Made by a program: the position numbers and the translations under genes
Part shown: positions 50,316-60,391 of the stretch, piece by piece
How the letters are laid out: each line of letters begins with the position of its first letter
Position numbering within the stretch: the stretch's first letter is position 1
NCBI RefSeq assembly: GCF_000423125.1
Contig: NZ_AUHJ01000011.1
Coordinates: 62,001-126,000 of the forward strand
DNA: 64,000 bases
Origin: Haliea salexigens DSM 19537
GTDB lineage: Bacteria > Pseudomonadota > Gammaproteobacteria > Pseudomonadales > Halieaceae
Direction: 5' to 3'
Notes under the pieces: generated by a model
What the model was told of the DNA's origin: nothing
The model's database searches: none
Seen by the model: only the letters and a program-made list of their open reading frames with translations

Positions 50316-50996
50316 ATGGCCGATTACCTGATTGCACCGTCGATTCTCTCGGCGAATTTCGCCCGTCTCGGGGAAGAAGTGGATGCAGTGCTCGCCGCGG
50401 GCGCCGATGTGGTGCACTTCGACGTCATGGACAACCACTATGTGCCCAATCTCACCATCGGCCCGATGGTGTGCAAGGCCCTGCGCAAGCACGGCGTCAC
50501 CGCGCCTATCGACGTGCACCTGATGGTGAGCCCGGTGGATCGGCTGATCGGCGATTTTGCTGAAGCGGGGGCGAGCTACATTACCTTTCACCCCGATGCG
50601 TCAACCCACGTCGATCGCTCGTTGCAAATGATTCACGATGCGGGCTGCAAGAGTGGGCTGGTCTTCAACCCCCATGCCGGTCTTGAGGCCTTGCGCTATG
50701 TGATGGACAAGGTGGATATGATTCTGCTGATGTCCGTCAACCCGGGTTTTGGTGGTCAATCCTTCATTCCTGGTACCCTGGACAAATTGCGCGAGGCGCG
50801 GGCGATGATTGATGCCTCGGGCTTCGACATTCGGCTGGAAATTGATGGCGGGGTGACAACAGGCAATATCGCCGACATCGCCGCTGCAGGTGCAGACACC
50901 TTCGTCGCCGGCTCGGCCATTTTCAACGCGCCCGACTACCGCGCCGTGATTGCGGACATGCGGGCGGCGCTGGCTGAGGTGCAACAGCCCGGATGA
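50316..50996 (+). CDS. rpe: Ribulose-phosphate 3-epimerase
   Basis: The 226-residue TIM barrel has [64 protein letters not shown] and [21 protein letters not shown]. It interconverts ribulose-5-P and xylulose-5-P in the pentose phosphate pathway. Its last 4 bases overlap trpE. The gph gene that sits between rpe and trpE in Pseudomonas is missing here. Confidence 0.98.
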   Translation: MADYLIAPSILSANFARLGEEVDAVLAAGADVVHFDVMDNHYVPNLTIGPMVCKALRKHGVTAPIDVHLMVSPVDRLIGDFAEAGASYITFHPDASTHVDRSLQMIHDAGCKSGLVFNPHAGLEALRYVMDKVDMILLMSVNPGFGGQSFIPGTLDKLREARAMIDASGFDIRLEIDGGVTTGNIADIAAAGADTFVAGSAIFNAPDYRAVIADMRAALAEVQQPG

Positions 50997-52483
50997 ACGA
51001 AGCGGACTTCAATGCCCTGGCGGCACAGGGCTACAACCGGATTCCGGTCAGCATGGAGGTGCTTGCAGACCTGGAAACACCGGTCAGTACCTACCGCAAG
51101 CTGGGTGAAGGGGCCTATTCCTACTTCTTCGAGTCGGTGCAGGGCGGGGAGAAATGGGGGCGCTACTCAATTATCGGCTTGCCCTGTCGCACCCTGTTGC
51201 GGGTGTTCGGCAACCGGGTGGAAGTGCTGGTGGATGGTGCAGTGGTGGAGCAGGCTGAAGTGGCTGACCCGCTGGACTATGTTGAGGCATTCCAGCAGCG
51301 CTACCGCAGCGCGCCGGATGCCGGGTTGCCGGTGTTCCACGGCGGCCTGGTGGGCTATTTCGGCTACGACACCGTGCGCTACGTGGAGCCGCGCCTGCGC
51401 GATAGCGCGCCCGCCGACGAGCTGGGCAATCCCGATATCCTGCTCATGGTGTCCGAGGAAGTGCTGGTCTTTGACAACCTGTCGGGCACCATTCGCCTGA
51501 TCGTCAACGCGGACCCGGAACAGCCTTCCGCCTTGTCCTCAGCGCAGGCGCGTTTGCGCGGGCTGGCTCTGCGCTTGCGCGAGCCCATGCCGTCGTTGCC
51601 GGATGTGGCGCTGGCCGGTGCCAACAGCGATGCACTGGAAGCGTCCGCCCGCTCGCATTTCGATGAGGCGGGTTTTGCGCAGGTGGTGGAGCGCATCAAG
51701 GACTACGTACTGGCGGGCGATGTCATGCAGGTGGTGCCTTCGCAGCGCCTGCAGGTGCCGTTCAGTGCGCCGCCGCTGAATCTGTACCGCGCTCTGCGCA
51801 ACCTGAACCCCTCGCCCTATATGTATTACCTGGATCTGGGGGATTTCCACATTGTGGGGTCGTCCCCCGAGATTCTGGCGCGGCTGCAGGATAACGAAGT
51901 GACCGTGCGTCCACTGGCGGGCACCCGCCGCCGCGGACACAGTGAAGCCGAGGACAAGGCACTGGAAGCGGAGTTACTGGCTGACCCCAAGGAGATCGCC
52001 GAGCATCTGATGCTGATTGACCTGGGCCGCAACGACATCGGCCGCATCGCGCGTATTGGCTCTGTCGCGCTGAGCGATAAAATGGCTGTGGAGCGCTATT
52101 CCCACGTCATGCACATCGTGTCCAATGTCAGTGGTCAGCTGGCGCCCGGCAAGTCGGCCATCGACGTGCTGCGGGCAACGCTGCCTGCCGGCACCCTGAG
52201 TGGTGCGCCAAAAATCCGCGCCATGGAAATCATCGATGAGCTGGAGCCGGTGAAGCGCGGTGTGTACGGCGGCGCGGTCGGCTATGTATCCTGGGCAGGC
52301 GAGATGGATACGGCGATAGCCATTCGTACCGCGGTCATCAAGAACGACACCCTGTATGTGCAGGTGGGCGCGGGTGTGGTCGCGGATTCGGTGCCGCGGC
52401 TGGAGTGGAAGGAAACGCACAACAAGGCGCGCGCTATGTTCCGCGCCGCGTCCATGGTGTTGGCGGGGCTTGAGTCATCGTGA
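50993..52483 (+). CDS. trpE: Anthranilate synthase component I TrpE
   Basis: The 496-residue protein has the chorismate-binding core: [82 protein letters not shown] and [20 protein letters not shown]. The N-terminal part is slightly divergent but has the [13 protein letters not shown] segment of feedback-regulated TrpE. It makes anthranilate with TrpG, which is encoded 3.5 kb downstream. Confidence 0.97.
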   Translation: MNEADFNALAAQGYNRIPVSMEVLADLETPVSTYRKLGEGAYSYFFESVQGGEKWGRYSIIGLPCRTLLRVFGNRVEVLVDGAVVEQAEVADPLDYVEAFQQRYRSAPDAGLPVFHGGLVGYFGYDTVRYVEPRLRDSAPADELGNPDILLMVSEEVLVFDNLSGTIRLIVNADPEQPSALSSAQARLRGLALRLREPMPSLPDVALAGANSDALEASARSHFDEAGFAQVVERIKDYVLAGDVMQVVPSQRLQVPFSAPPLNLYRALRNLNPSPYMYYLDLGDFHIVGSSPEILARLQDNEVTVRPLAGTRRRGHSEAEDKALEAELLADPKEIAEHLMLIDLGRNDIGRIARIGSVALSDKMAVERYSHVMHIVSNVSGQLAPGKSAIDVLRATLPAGTLSGAPKIRAMEIIDELEPVKRGVYGGAVGYVSWAGEMDTAIAIRTAVIKNDTLYVQVGAGVVADSVPRLEWKETHNKARAMFRAASMVLAGLESS

Positions 52484-53361
52484 ACGACCGGGAGCAGCTG
52501 CAAGCCCTGCTGGCACGCTGCAACAACCCCTACGCGCTGCTCGACGCGGCCTACCTGCCGGAGGATCAGGCGCGCGTGCTACGCACCCGAAACCTGCGCC
52601 TGATTCCCGGGGAAAAGCGCCGCCGTGGGGGCAAATATGCCTATGCGGAATGGGCGCATGTCATCGGTATTTTCCAGACGCTGATTGGCCAGCACACCGG
52701 TTGGCGTGAGGATCTGCGTATTCTGGATGCGGGCTGCGGTTCCGGCCTGCTGGCGATTGCCTGTGAGCCCTTCCTGGGTGGTGGTGGACTCTACACTGGC
52801 CTGGATGTAGCCGCGGAGCAGCTCGAATTCTGCCGCCAGCATTACACTGGGGATCACTACCGGTTTCTACATCTCGATACCGCAAATCCCTTTTATGCGC
52901 CGGGTCAGCCAGCAGTGGGCGTGCCCTGGCCGGTGCCCGAGGCGAGCCAGCAGCTGGTAACGGCGCTATCAGTCTGGACGCATTTCAATGAACGGGATGC
53001 CCGCTTTTACATGGCGGAGCTGGCGCGCGTGCTGCAACCCGGCGGCAAGGCACTGGTGACCGTGTTCCTGTTGGACGAGGATTATTCTGCGAGCCTGCCG
53101 CGCGCTACAGGAGCGCCTGCGCGCTTTCACGCCACGCCACTCGAGCGCTGGGTGTTCGATCAGCCTGCCTACGGGGCGTCCGACTGGCTCTGTCCGAGCT
53201 GGGTGGAGGTGCCCGAGGAAGCCATAGGCATTACGCCGGCGGGACTTGCGAGCCTGCTGGATAGCAACGGGTTGAAGGTGTCTGCGCATTATCCGGGCAA
53301 TTGGAAAGAGGTGCCGGGTGCGTTTTTTCAGGATGTGTTAGTGCTGGAAAAGCCCCGGTAG
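52480..53361 (+). CDS. SAM-dependent methyltransferase
   Basis: The 293-residue protein uses a GTG start overlapping the trpE stop by 4 bases. It has the class I SAM motif [15 protein letters not shown], an acidic [14 protein letters not shown] strand, [19 protein letters not shown] and a later [14 protein letters not shown]. The substrate is unknown. The tight overlap with trpE suggests co-expression but not necessarily a role in tryptophan synthesis. Confidence 0.88.
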   Translation: MNDREQLQALLARCNNPYALLDAAYLPEDQARVLRTRNLRLIPGEKRRRGGKYAYAEWAHVIGIFQTLIGQHTGWREDLRILDAGCGSGLLAIACEPFLGGGGLYTGLDVAAEQLEFCRQHYTGDHYRFLHLDTANPFYAPGQPAVGVPWPVPEASQQLVTALSVWTHFNERDARFYMAELARVLQPGGKALVTVFLLDEDYSASLPRATGAPARFHATPLERWVFDQPAYGASDWLCPSWVEVPEEAIGITPAGLASLLDSNGLKVSAHYPGNWKEVPGAFFQDVLVLEKPR

Positions 53362-53363
53362 AA

Positions 53364-53392
53364 CCATGCCCCGCCTCGCGGGCGGGGCATGG
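53364..53392. terminator. Strong hairpin between convergent genes
   Basis: CCATGCCCCGC and GCGGGGCATGG form a perfect 11-base stem with a 7-base loop (CTCGCGG). It lies 3 bases after the methyltransferase stop and 34 bases from the convergent receptor stop. No T-run follows on either strand, so it may act as a bidirectional, imperfect intrinsic terminator or an mRNA 3'-end stabiliser. Confidence 0.6.
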
Positions 53393-53425
53393 AGCTCTAG
53401 CAGGGCGTAGAGTCGGGTTGACCGC

Positions 53426-55744
53426 TTAGAAGTTGTACCGCGCGGTCACGCCGAATGTGCGCTGGGGCACCAGGTTGATCTGCGTGTAGGAACCGCCGCT
53501 GAGTGCCAGGTCGTACTGATCCGGGCCTTGTTGGTAGTTGACCGTTTCGTCATCCAGCAGGTTCTTCGCAAATACCGAGACATCCCAGCTGGCATCCGCA
53601 CTGCGCCAGCCGGCGTACAGATTGAAGATGCTGTAGGAATCGAAGGTCTCACGTACGGCGCCGATGCCGGCTGACGCTTCAGTGTTCAGGCGCTCATCGG
53701 TGAACTTGTACAGTCCGCGCAGGTAGACCTCCGTGGACTCCAACGGCCAGGTGTACTCTGAGTTGAGCGACAGGGACAGCTCCGGCTCGCCACCAATGGG
53801 GTCGCCGTTGATGTCACAGGATCCGAGCACTTCGCCGGGCTCGCGCTGGTTGCAGGGTTTGGTCGCGCCGTCGTCCCATTCACCCTTGGCGTAACTGAAG
53901 CTGGCGCCGGTAACCCACTGCTCGGTAATCAGCAGCCGGCCGTCAAACTCCACGCCGTAGGTCGTGGCATCACCGTTGAAGATGAACCCGCCGACGATAT
54001 CAGCGGGGGCGCCGCTGTCGTCCAGAACCTGAATGCCTCGCGTGAACCCGATGTAACCATCGAACTGCTGGTAGTACACCGCGCCGTTCAATGTCGCGCG
54101 GCCATCGAGCAGGCGGCTCTTGAAGCCCACTTCGATCGCGTCACTGGTTTCTTCATCGTGTAACAGGTCATCCTCGCCGTTGGGCAGGAATACCACGTTC
54201 GGGCTGGGCGTGATGGAGATGCCGCTGGGGCGGTAGCCGCGGTTGTAGGCACCGTAGACTGAAATATCATCATTCAGTGCGTAGCGCAGTTTGAGTGAGC
54301 CGGTTACCGCCGTCTCGTCACCTTTCTGGTTACGTTCGGAAACGCCTTCGATCGGAAAGGCCGCCGCGATACCGGCTTCCACCAGCGGCGCGAAAGGCAG
54401 CAGCGCAGGTGGCAGGTAATTCAGCGAGTCATAGTTGATGGTGCTGGCGCGGAAGCGATCATAATCGGTCCAGCGCAAGCCCGCTTCCAGCTGCAAGGCG
54501 TCGGTCAGGTAGAAGGTGTTGAAGGTAAATACAGCCAGCTCCTTGCCATCGACCGGCAATACACCGGAGCTGAGGAAGGAGATTTCCGGTCCATCGGTAA
54601 TCGTGGTGTTGCTGCTGAACTGCGTCGTGGTGTTCTGTTCGTTGTAGTAAACACCGACGATGTAATCCCAGAAATCATTGCCCGAGGAGCTAAGGCGGAA
54701 TTCCTGGGAATAGCTCTCCACCGCGGTCAGCGTGTTCTGGTGTGTCAGGGCTTCCGGGTTGGTGACATAGTGCGCGCGGTCGTTTTCTGTACCGGCCGGC
54801 TTATCCGAGTTCTGGTAGGCGGTCACCGAAGCCAGCTCGAGATCGCCCACGGTCCAGTTCACCAGCAGGTTGGCGAGGTCGTACTTGATTTCACCAAAGT
54901 TGTTGTATTTGCCCAGTGCAATCCTGTCATCGTCATTCAGCGTCGGGCGTTCGCCAAGGGCATCTACACCGGATACCGCTTTGCTGTCCTCGATGTAGCG
55001 ATCGAGATACTGCCATACCAGGGTGACATCGAGATCATCACTGGGCAGCCAGTTTGCCGTGATTCGACCGGATTTCGCTTCGGCTTCCGGGTCGTCCAGT
55101 CCGCTGGTGATGTTGTTCACATCACTGGAATTGTTGGTGTCGTAAACACCGGCAACACGCACGCCGAGTTTTCCTTCGATCAGCGGGCCCGTCCAGGCGG
55201 CCTGCGTGTTCAGGCCGTCGTTATCGCCGACGGTCATCTGTACGTAGCCATTGGTTTCAAACAAGTCTGGGCGGCGGGTGATGATGTTGATGGCACCGGC
55301 CGGTGACGTCGCACCCTGCAGCGTGCCCTGGGGGCCACGCAAAATTTCCACCCGCTCGAGGTCGTACAGCTGGGTGAATGCATTGTCTGCCCGCACAATG
55401 CCGGAGTTCCAATACACGTCAACGGCACTGGCGGCACCGGCTTCCGGATCAATACTGATACCGCGCATCGAGATATTGGAGTTGCGCGCGTTGGGCGCCG
55501 ACAGTGTTACACCGGCGGTTTGTTGCTCGAGGTCAATGAAACTGAGGGCGGAAAAGCGCTCAATGGCATCACCGGTCACCACGTTGACGGTTGCGGAGAT
55601 GTCTTGCACTAATTCGGTGCGCTTTTGTGCGGTTACAATGATCTCTTCAAGCTGCATTTGCGCGAGAACGGGCGTCGTCACCGTGGTCACGGCAACTGCC
55701 AGAAGTGTTTTTCGCGCTGGTGTATAGGCCTTTTTCTGTCTCAT
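53426..55744 (-). CDS. TonB-dependent outer membrane receptor
   Basis: The 772-residue protein has a signal peptide (cleavage near VLAQMQ), a TonB box (LEEIIVTAQKR), a plug domain (residues ~45-160 with VYWNSGIVRADNAFTQLYDLERVEILRGPQGTL) and a 22-strand-type barrel ending in FGVTARYNF. It belongs to the large FecA-like group abundant in marine gammaproteobacteria. The ligand is unknown; no siderophore or carbohydrate genes adjoin it. It sits alone, in reverse, between trpE and trpGDC. Confidence 0.93.
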   Translation of the reverse strand: MRQKKAYTPARKTLLAVAVTTVTTPVLAQMQLEEIIVTAQKRTELVQDISATVNVVTGDAIERFSALSFIDLEQQTAGVTLSAPNARNSNISMRGISIDPEAGAASAVDVYWNSGIVRADNAFTQLYDLERVEILRGPQGTLQGATSPAGAINIITRRPDLFETNGYVQMTVGDNDGLNTQAAWTGPLIEGKLGVRVAGVYDTNNSSDVNNITSGLDDPEAEAKSGRITANWLPSDDLDVTLVWQYLDRYIEDSKAVSGVDALGERPTLNDDDRIALGKYNNFGEIKYDLANLLVNWTVGDLELASVTAYQNSDKPAGTENDRAHYVTNPEALTHQNTLTAVESYSQEFRLSSSGNDFWDYIVGVYYNEQNTTTQFSSNTTITDGPEISFLSSGVLPVDGKELAVFTFNTFYLTDALQLEAGLRWTDYDRFRASTINYDSLNYLPPALLPFAPLVEAGIAAAFPIEGVSERNQKGDETAVTGSLKLRYALNDDISVYGAYNRGYRPSGISITPSPNVVFLPNGEDDLLHDEETSDAIEVGFKSRLLDGRATLNGAVYYQQFDGYIGFTRGIQVLDDSGAPADIVGGFIFNGDATTYGVEFDGRLLITEQWVTGASFSYAKGEWDDGATKPCNQREPGEVLGSCDINGDPIGGEPELSLSLNSEYTWPLESTEVYLRGLYKFTDERLNTEASAGIGAVRETFDSYSIFNLYAGWRSADASWDVSVFAKNLLDDETVNYQQGPDQYDLALSGGSYTQINLVPQRTFGVTARYNF

Positions 55745-56028
55745 ATTATGGTCAACTCTATTCCGCAGTAAATTTTCGGCTGATTCGACCCCGGGTGCGG
55801 TTGGGCAACCCGGGTCGGCGGTATAGTAGGCAGGGTTTCAAAAAAAGTACATGCCAGTGAATAAATATACACATGTCACCTTATTGTGTTAGGCGGTTGC
55901 AGCCTGCGGCGCCGGGTCTGGTCGGACAGTACCTGGGACGTCTGTGGCCGGTTGGCTGACCGGCAAGGACATTGCTCGCCCACCTTTGAGGCATGGTAAA
56001 CTGCGGCCCCACGCCGCAAGGGACGACC

Positions 56029-56622
56029 ATGCCAGACATTTTAATGATCGATAACTACGACTCCTTCACCTGGAACATCGTCCAGTACCTCGGCGAGCTC
56101 GGTGCAGAGGTCCAGGTGGTGCGCAACGATGAAATCACCGTTGCCGATGTGGCGGCCATAGCCCCCACCCGGGTCGTGATTTCGCCCGGCCCCTGTACGC
56201 CCAACGAGGCGGGTATTTCCATGGACGTTATCCGCGAATATGCCGGCAAGCTGCCCATTCTCGGTGTGTGCCTGGGCATGCAGAGCCTGGGGCAGGTCTA
56301 TGGTGGCCGCGTGGTGCGGGCCCGCCAGGTGATGCACGGCAAGACGTCCCTGATCCATCATCGCGGGCAGGGCGTGTTTCACGGCTTGAGCCAGCCCTTT
56401 GAAGCCACGCGGTATCACAGCCTGGTGGTGGCTCGCGACGGATTGCCGGCGTGCCTGGAAGTCACCGCGTGGACGGAAACTGCCAATGGGGAAGTGGATG
56501 AAATTATGGGCCTCAGGCATCGCGAGTATGCGCTGGAGGGCGTGCAATTCCACCCCGAATCGATTCTCACTGCGCACGGGCACGACCTGCTGCGCAATTT
56601 CCTGCAACTGGAGGCCCGTTGA
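56029..56622 (+). CDS. trpG: Anthranilate/aminodeoxychorismate synthase component II (glutamine amidotransferase)
   Basis: The 197-residue protein starts [21 protein letters not shown]. The class I amidotransferase triad is visible: Cys in [11 protein letters not shown], and His-x-Glu in VQFHPESIL, with [11 protein letters not shown] for the oxyanion region. It supplies ammonia to TrpE and possibly to PabB. The ATG at 56029 is 12 codons inside the longest frame and matches family starts. TrpD follows with a one-base stop/start overlap. Confidence 0.97.
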   Translation: MPDILMIDNYDSFTWNIVQYLGELGAEVQVVRNDEITVADVAAIAPTRVVISPGPCTPNEAGISMDVIREYAGKLPILGVCLGMQSLGQVYGGRVVRARQVMHGKTSLIHHRGQGVFHGLSQPFEATRYHSLVVARDGLPACLEVTAWTETANGEVDEIMGLRHREYALEGVQFHPESILTAHGHDLLRNFLQLEAR

Positions 56623-57668
56623 TGACATTACAGGAAGCACTCGCCCGTCTCGTTGAGCGCCAGTCGCTCACGCGCGACGAGATGGCGGACGTGATGCGTG
56701 TGGTCATGTCCGGGGGCGCCACGGATGCCCAGATCGGCGCCCTGCTTGTCGCGCTGCGCATGAAAGGTGAAACCACCGACGAGATCGCCGGTGCCGCGCA
56801 GGTCATGCGTGAGTTGGCCACGCCGGTGCAGGTGACGGGAGAGCACCTCGTCGACCTGGTGGGCACCGGTGGCGACGGTGCAAATCTGTTCAACGTCTCG
56901 ACAGCGGCGTCTTTCGTGGTGGCCGCCGCCGGGGCGCAGGTGGCGAAACACGGTAATCGCTCTGTCTCGAGCACCTCAGGCAGCTCCGACTTGCTGGAAA
57001 CCCTGGGTGTTCCGCTGGATCTCACCCCGGCGCAGGTCGCCCGGGCGATCGAGAGCGTGGGTCTGGGCTTCATGTTCGCTCCAGCACACCACGCCGCGAT
57101 GCGTCACGCCATCGGCCCCCGCCGTGAACTGGGCATGCGTACCCTGTTCAACGTGCTGGGCCCCCTCACCAACCCGGCGGGCGTGCGCCGCCAGGTAATC
57201 GGTGTATTCGACCCGGCCCTGTGCCGTCCCTTGGCGGAAGTGCTGAAACTGCTCGGTAGCGAGCATGCCCTGGTGGTACACGGGGAAGGTGGGCTGGACG
57301 AACTGACCTTGAGCGGCAGTACGGAGGTTGCCGAGCTCTGTCGCGGAAATATCGCCACCTACCGTATTGCTCCTGAGGATGTGGGCCTGCAGCGGCAGAA
57401 TCTCGACGGCCTGGCGGTGAACGGTGCAGAGGAGTCGGCGGCGCTGATTCGCGCAGCGCTCGCGGGCCGCGACACACCCGCGGCGCAGAAGGCGGCGGCG
57501 ATGATCGCCCTGAATGCCGGTGCCACCATTTATGTCGCCGGGTTGGCGGCCACCATTGCTGATGGCGTCTCACTGGCCGAGGACCTGATCGCGACGGGTC
57601 AGGCAAGGGAGAAAATGAAAGAGTTTATCGATTTCACGCAGATGATGAGCCAGGGAGGCCACGCCTGA
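56622..57668 (+). CDS. trpD: Anthranilate phosphoribosyltransferase TrpD
   Basis: The 348-residue protein has [19 protein letters not shown] (PRPP site), [41 protein letters not shown] and [10 protein letters not shown]. It transfers the phosphoribosyl group to anthranilate. I chose the ATG at 56622 (TGATG with the trpG stop) over a TTG one codon earlier. It is coupled to trpC. Confidence 0.98.
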   Translation: MTLQEALARLVERQSLTRDEMADVMRVVMSGGATDAQIGALLVALRMKGETTDEIAGAAQVMRELATPVQVTGEHLVDLVGTGGDGANLFNVSTAASFVVAAAGAQVAKHGNRSVSSTSGSSDLLETLGVPLDLTPAQVARAIESVGLGFMFAPAHHAAMRHAIGPRRELGMRTLFNVLGPLTNPAGVRRQVIGVFDPALCRPLAEVLKLLGSEHALVVHGEGGLDELTLSGSTEVAELCRGNIATYRIAPEDVGLQRQNLDGLAVNGAEESAALIRAALAGRDTPAAQKAAAMIALNAGATIYVAGLAATIADGVSLAEDLIATGQAREKMKEFIDFTQMMSQGGHA

Positions 57669-58471
57669 TGGCTGCTGCACCAACGATTCTTCGTCAGATT
57701 CTGGCGCGCAAACACGAGGAGGTGGCGGCACGGCGTCGGCGTGATTCCCTGGCAGATCTTGAGTCGCGTATCTCCGAGCAATCAGCGCCGCGGGGTTTTG
57801 TGCAGGCGCTGCGGGAGCGCGTGAATGCTGCACAGCCCGCGGTGATTGCCGAGGTGAAAAAAGCCTCACCCAGCCAGGGTGTGATTCGCGCTGATTTTGA
57901 CCCGGCCGCGATTGCTCGTAGCTACGAAAGTGGCAAGGCGGCCTGTCTGTCGGTGCTCACGGATGTCGACTTCTTCCAGGGCAGTGATGCCTTTTTGCAG
58001 CAGGCGCGCACGGCCTGTGCGCTGCCCGTTTTGCGCAAGGATTTTACGGTGGACGTGTGGCAGGTCGTGGAGGCGAGGGCCATCGGTGCTGACGCGGTGC
58101 TGCTGATAGCCGCGGCGTTGGAGGACGCGCAAATGCGCGAGCTTGCGACGGCGGCAACAGACTACGGGCTGGACGTGCTGGTAGAGGTGCATGACCGCGC
58201 CGAACTGGATCGCGCCCTCGACCTCGGCCTGCCCCTGCTGGGTATCAACAATCGCGACCTGCACACCTTTAAGACAGCGCTGGATACCACACTTGGCCTG
58301 CTGCCGCATATCCCGGCTGACCGGGTGGTGGTCACCGAGAGCGGCATACACACACCGGACGATGTGGCTGTTATGCAGGAGGCCGGCGTATTCAGCTTTC
58401 TGGTGGGCGAGGCGTTCATGCGTGCGCCCGAACCTGGCGAGAAACTGCGGCAGATGTTCTTTCCCGACTAG
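57668..58471 (+). CDS. trpC: Indole-3-glycerol phosphate synthase TrpC
   Basis: The 267-residue TIM barrel has [76 protein letters not shown] and [13 protein letters not shown]. It is monofunctional, without the TrpF fusion of enterics. The start shares one base with the trpD stop. Its 3' end overlaps the convergent vfr-like stop by 4 bases. Confidence 0.98.
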   Translation: MAAAPTILRQILARKHEEVAARRRRDSLADLESRISEQSAPRGFVQALRERVNAAQPAVIAEVKKASPSQGVIRADFDPAAIARSYESGKAACLSVLTDVDFFQGSDAFLQQARTACALPVLRKDFTVDVWQVVEARAIGADAVLLIAAALEDAQMRELATAATDYGLDVLVEVHDRAELDRALDLGLPLLGINNRDLHTFKTALDTTLGLLPHIPADRVVVTESGIHTPDDVAVMQEAGVFSFLVGEAFMRAPEPGEKLRQMFFPD

Positions 58472-59112
58472 CGGGTGCCCAGCACCACCATGGTCTTGCC
58501 GGAGACGGCCACCAGGCCCTCCTCCTCCAGGTTTTTCAGTACCCGCCCGGCCATCTCCCGCGAGCAACCGACGATCTTGCCGAGCTCCTGACGGGTCACC
58601 TTGATCTGCATGCCATCCGGGTGCGTCATGGCGTCGGGCTGCTTGCAGAGGTCGATGAGCGTGTGGGCAATGCGCCCTGACACGTCGACAAAAGCGAGGT
58701 CCTTGAGCTTGCGTGTGGTCTGCCGCAGGCGCATACCCATCTGGTTGGCGATGGCGAACAGAATATCCGGGTAGTGGCTGCGGATCTGGTGGAAGCGCGC
58801 GTAGGATATTTCCGCCACTTCGCACTGCTCGCGCGCCACAACCATGGCGCTGCGCACTTCCTCGTTGGCGCCGAACAAGCCCATTTCGCCAAAAAAATCC
58901 CCGGCGTTCAGGTAGCTCACTACCATCATGTGGTCGGCATCGTTCTCATCCTGCACCATCACCGACACGGAACCGTCCAGAATCAGGAACAGGCGATCAC
59001 AGTCCGCACCCTCCTGCAGGATGGCATGCTTTGACCGGTAGATGGAGCGATTGCAGTGGCGAAGGAAGTTCTCGACCCCTGGAATGGCACTGGTGACCTG
59101 GTGCTTGAGCAT
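58468..59112 (-). CDS. vfr: CRP/Vfr-family cyclic-nucleotide-responsive regulator
   Basis: The product has about 214 residues from the ATG at 59112 ([17 protein letters not shown]). It has a cNMP-binding domain ([47 protein letters not shown]) and a C-terminal helix-turn-helix ([23 protein letters not shown]). The position beside trpC and the OsmC-like gene matches Pseudomonas vfr, a cAMP-binding global regulator. A start 13 codons upstream is possible but weak. Confidence 0.93.
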   Translation of the reverse strand: MLKHQVTSAIPGVENFLRHCNRSIYRSKHAILQEGADCDRLFLILDGSVSVMVQDENDADHMMVVSYLNAGDFFGEMGLFGANEEVRSAMVVAREQCEVAEISYARFHQIRSHYPDILFAIANQMGMRLRQTTRKLKDLAFVDVSGRIAHTLIDLCKQPDAMTHPDGMQIKVTRQELGKIVGCSREMAGRVLKNLEEEGLVAVSGKTMVVLGTR

Positions 59113-59232
59113 GCTGTGGTTTCCTGTCTTCTTACACGGCCTGTCCGCCAATATTACCCCACGCCTGCGGCAAGTAAAACGGCAACCCCTGTGCTAAGCT
59201 CGCGGCGACTTGATATCAGGAGACGTAGTGCG

Positions 59233-59661
59233 ATGCAGGCAACCGTGAAGTGGGTAGACGGGGTCATGTTCCTGGGCGAGTCCGGTAGTGGGCACAGCGT
59301 GGTGATGGACGGCCCACCCGACCTCGGTGGGCGCAACCTGGGGCCGCGTCCAATGGAAATGCTGTTGCTGGGCGTGGGCGGCTGCTCCTCGTTTGATGTT
59401 ATGAGCATGCTGCAGAAGTCCCGCCAGCAGGTTGTCGATTGCCGTGTGGAAATAGAGGCCGAGCGGGCAGATGCCGTACCCGCCGTGTTCACGCGCATTC
59501 ACATGCACTTCGTGGTCACGGGCGTGGCGCTGAAGGAAAAGCAGGTGCAGCGCGCCGTCGAGCTGTCGGCAGAAAAGTACTGCTCGGCGTCGATAATGCT
59601 GGGCGCTGCGGGCGTGGCGATGAGCCACAGTTTTGCCATTGAGGAGTTTGCTACCGCCTGA
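59233..59661 (+). CDS. OsmC-family protein (YhfA-like)
   Basis: The 142-residue protein begins MQATVKWVDGVMFLGESGSGHSVVM, placed at the ATG at 59233 where family similarity begins and a gaga RBS-like stretch occurs. PMEMLLLGVGGCSSFDVMSML holds the expected redox Cys, and the second Cys appears as EKYCSASIML. OsmC/Ohr-fold proteins reduce organic peroxides or handle persulfides. This gene is divergent from vfr, as known in Pseudomonas. Confidence 0.93.
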   Translation: MQATVKWVDGVMFLGESGSGHSVVMDGPPDLGGRNLGPRPMEMLLLGVGGCSSFDVMSMLQKSRQQVVDCRVEIEAERADAVPAVFTRIHMHFVVTGVALKEKQVQRAVELSAEKYCSASIMLGAAGVAMSHSFAIEEFATA

Positions 59662-59722
59662 GGCGGCATCGTGGCTGCCCACACCTTGGTGGGCAGCGGT
59701 GAGGTAAACCGCGCGTGCCCTG

Positions 59723-60367
59723 TTACAGGTAGTAGCTGCTGCGGGTCATCAGCCGGGAAACAGCGCTCATCAGGTCCTTCACCGGGGCGGGCAGCTCGGC
59801 GCCGCCTGCGGCGAGGGCGTTCTCCCCGTGCCGTTCTTCATCTTCCAGCATTTTTTGCAGAATCAACTGGGATTTGCGGTCGTCAGCCGGGAGTTGTTGC
59901 AGGTGATCGCGCAGGTGGCGGCAGACCCGTTCCTCGGTTGCAGCGACGAAGCCCAGGCTCCACTTGTCACCGATGGCGCCGGCGCTGGCGCCGAGCAAAA
60001 ATGACATGCCATACCAGGCCGGATTCAGGTGGCTGGGGCGGCTGCCGAGTTCCTGCAGGCGCTGGGCGCACCAGGCCAGGTGGTCTTCCTCCTCGCGTGC
60101 CGCGTCGCGCATGTCTTCGCGCACCGTAGGCAGTTTCGCCGTGAGCGCCTGCCCCTGATAGAGCGCCTGCGCGCAGACTTCACCGGTGTGGTTGACCCGC
60201 ATGAGGCCGGCCACATGGGCGCGTTGGGCCGGGTTGAGCGCGCTGTCGCGGTGCCCGTCCGCGGGTGAGGGCCGCGTGGCCGGCCGGCCCCGGTTGCTCA
60301 GGGTTCGCAGTACGGTGTCAGTCTCGCCCAGCAGGCGATCAATGAAGGTCAGTTGTCGGCTGTGCAT
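59723..60367 (-). CDS. coq7: Demethoxyubiquinone hydroxylase Coq7
   Basis: The 214-residue protein starts [17 protein letters not shown]. The diiron ligands are visible: [21 protein letters not shown] (E..H half) and [14 protein letters not shown], then [13 protein letters not shown] and [16 protein letters not shown] for the second repeat. It hydroxylates demethoxyubiquinone in ubiquinone synthesis and binds the membrane. The ATG is chosen five codons into the longest frame. Confidence 0.95.
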   Translation of the reverse strand: MHSRQLTFIDRLLGETDTVLRTLSNRGRPATRPSPADGHRDSALNPAQRAHVAGLMRVNHTGEVCAQALYQGQALTAKLPTVREDMRDAAREEEDHLAWCAQRLQELGSRPSHLNPAWYGMSFLLGASAGAIGDKWSLGFVAATEERVCRHLRDHLQQLPADDRKSQLILQKMLEDEERHGENALAAGGAELPAPVKDLMSAVSRLMTRSSYYL

Positions 60368-60391
60368 GGCACTCTCCCTCACAGTAGAGGC

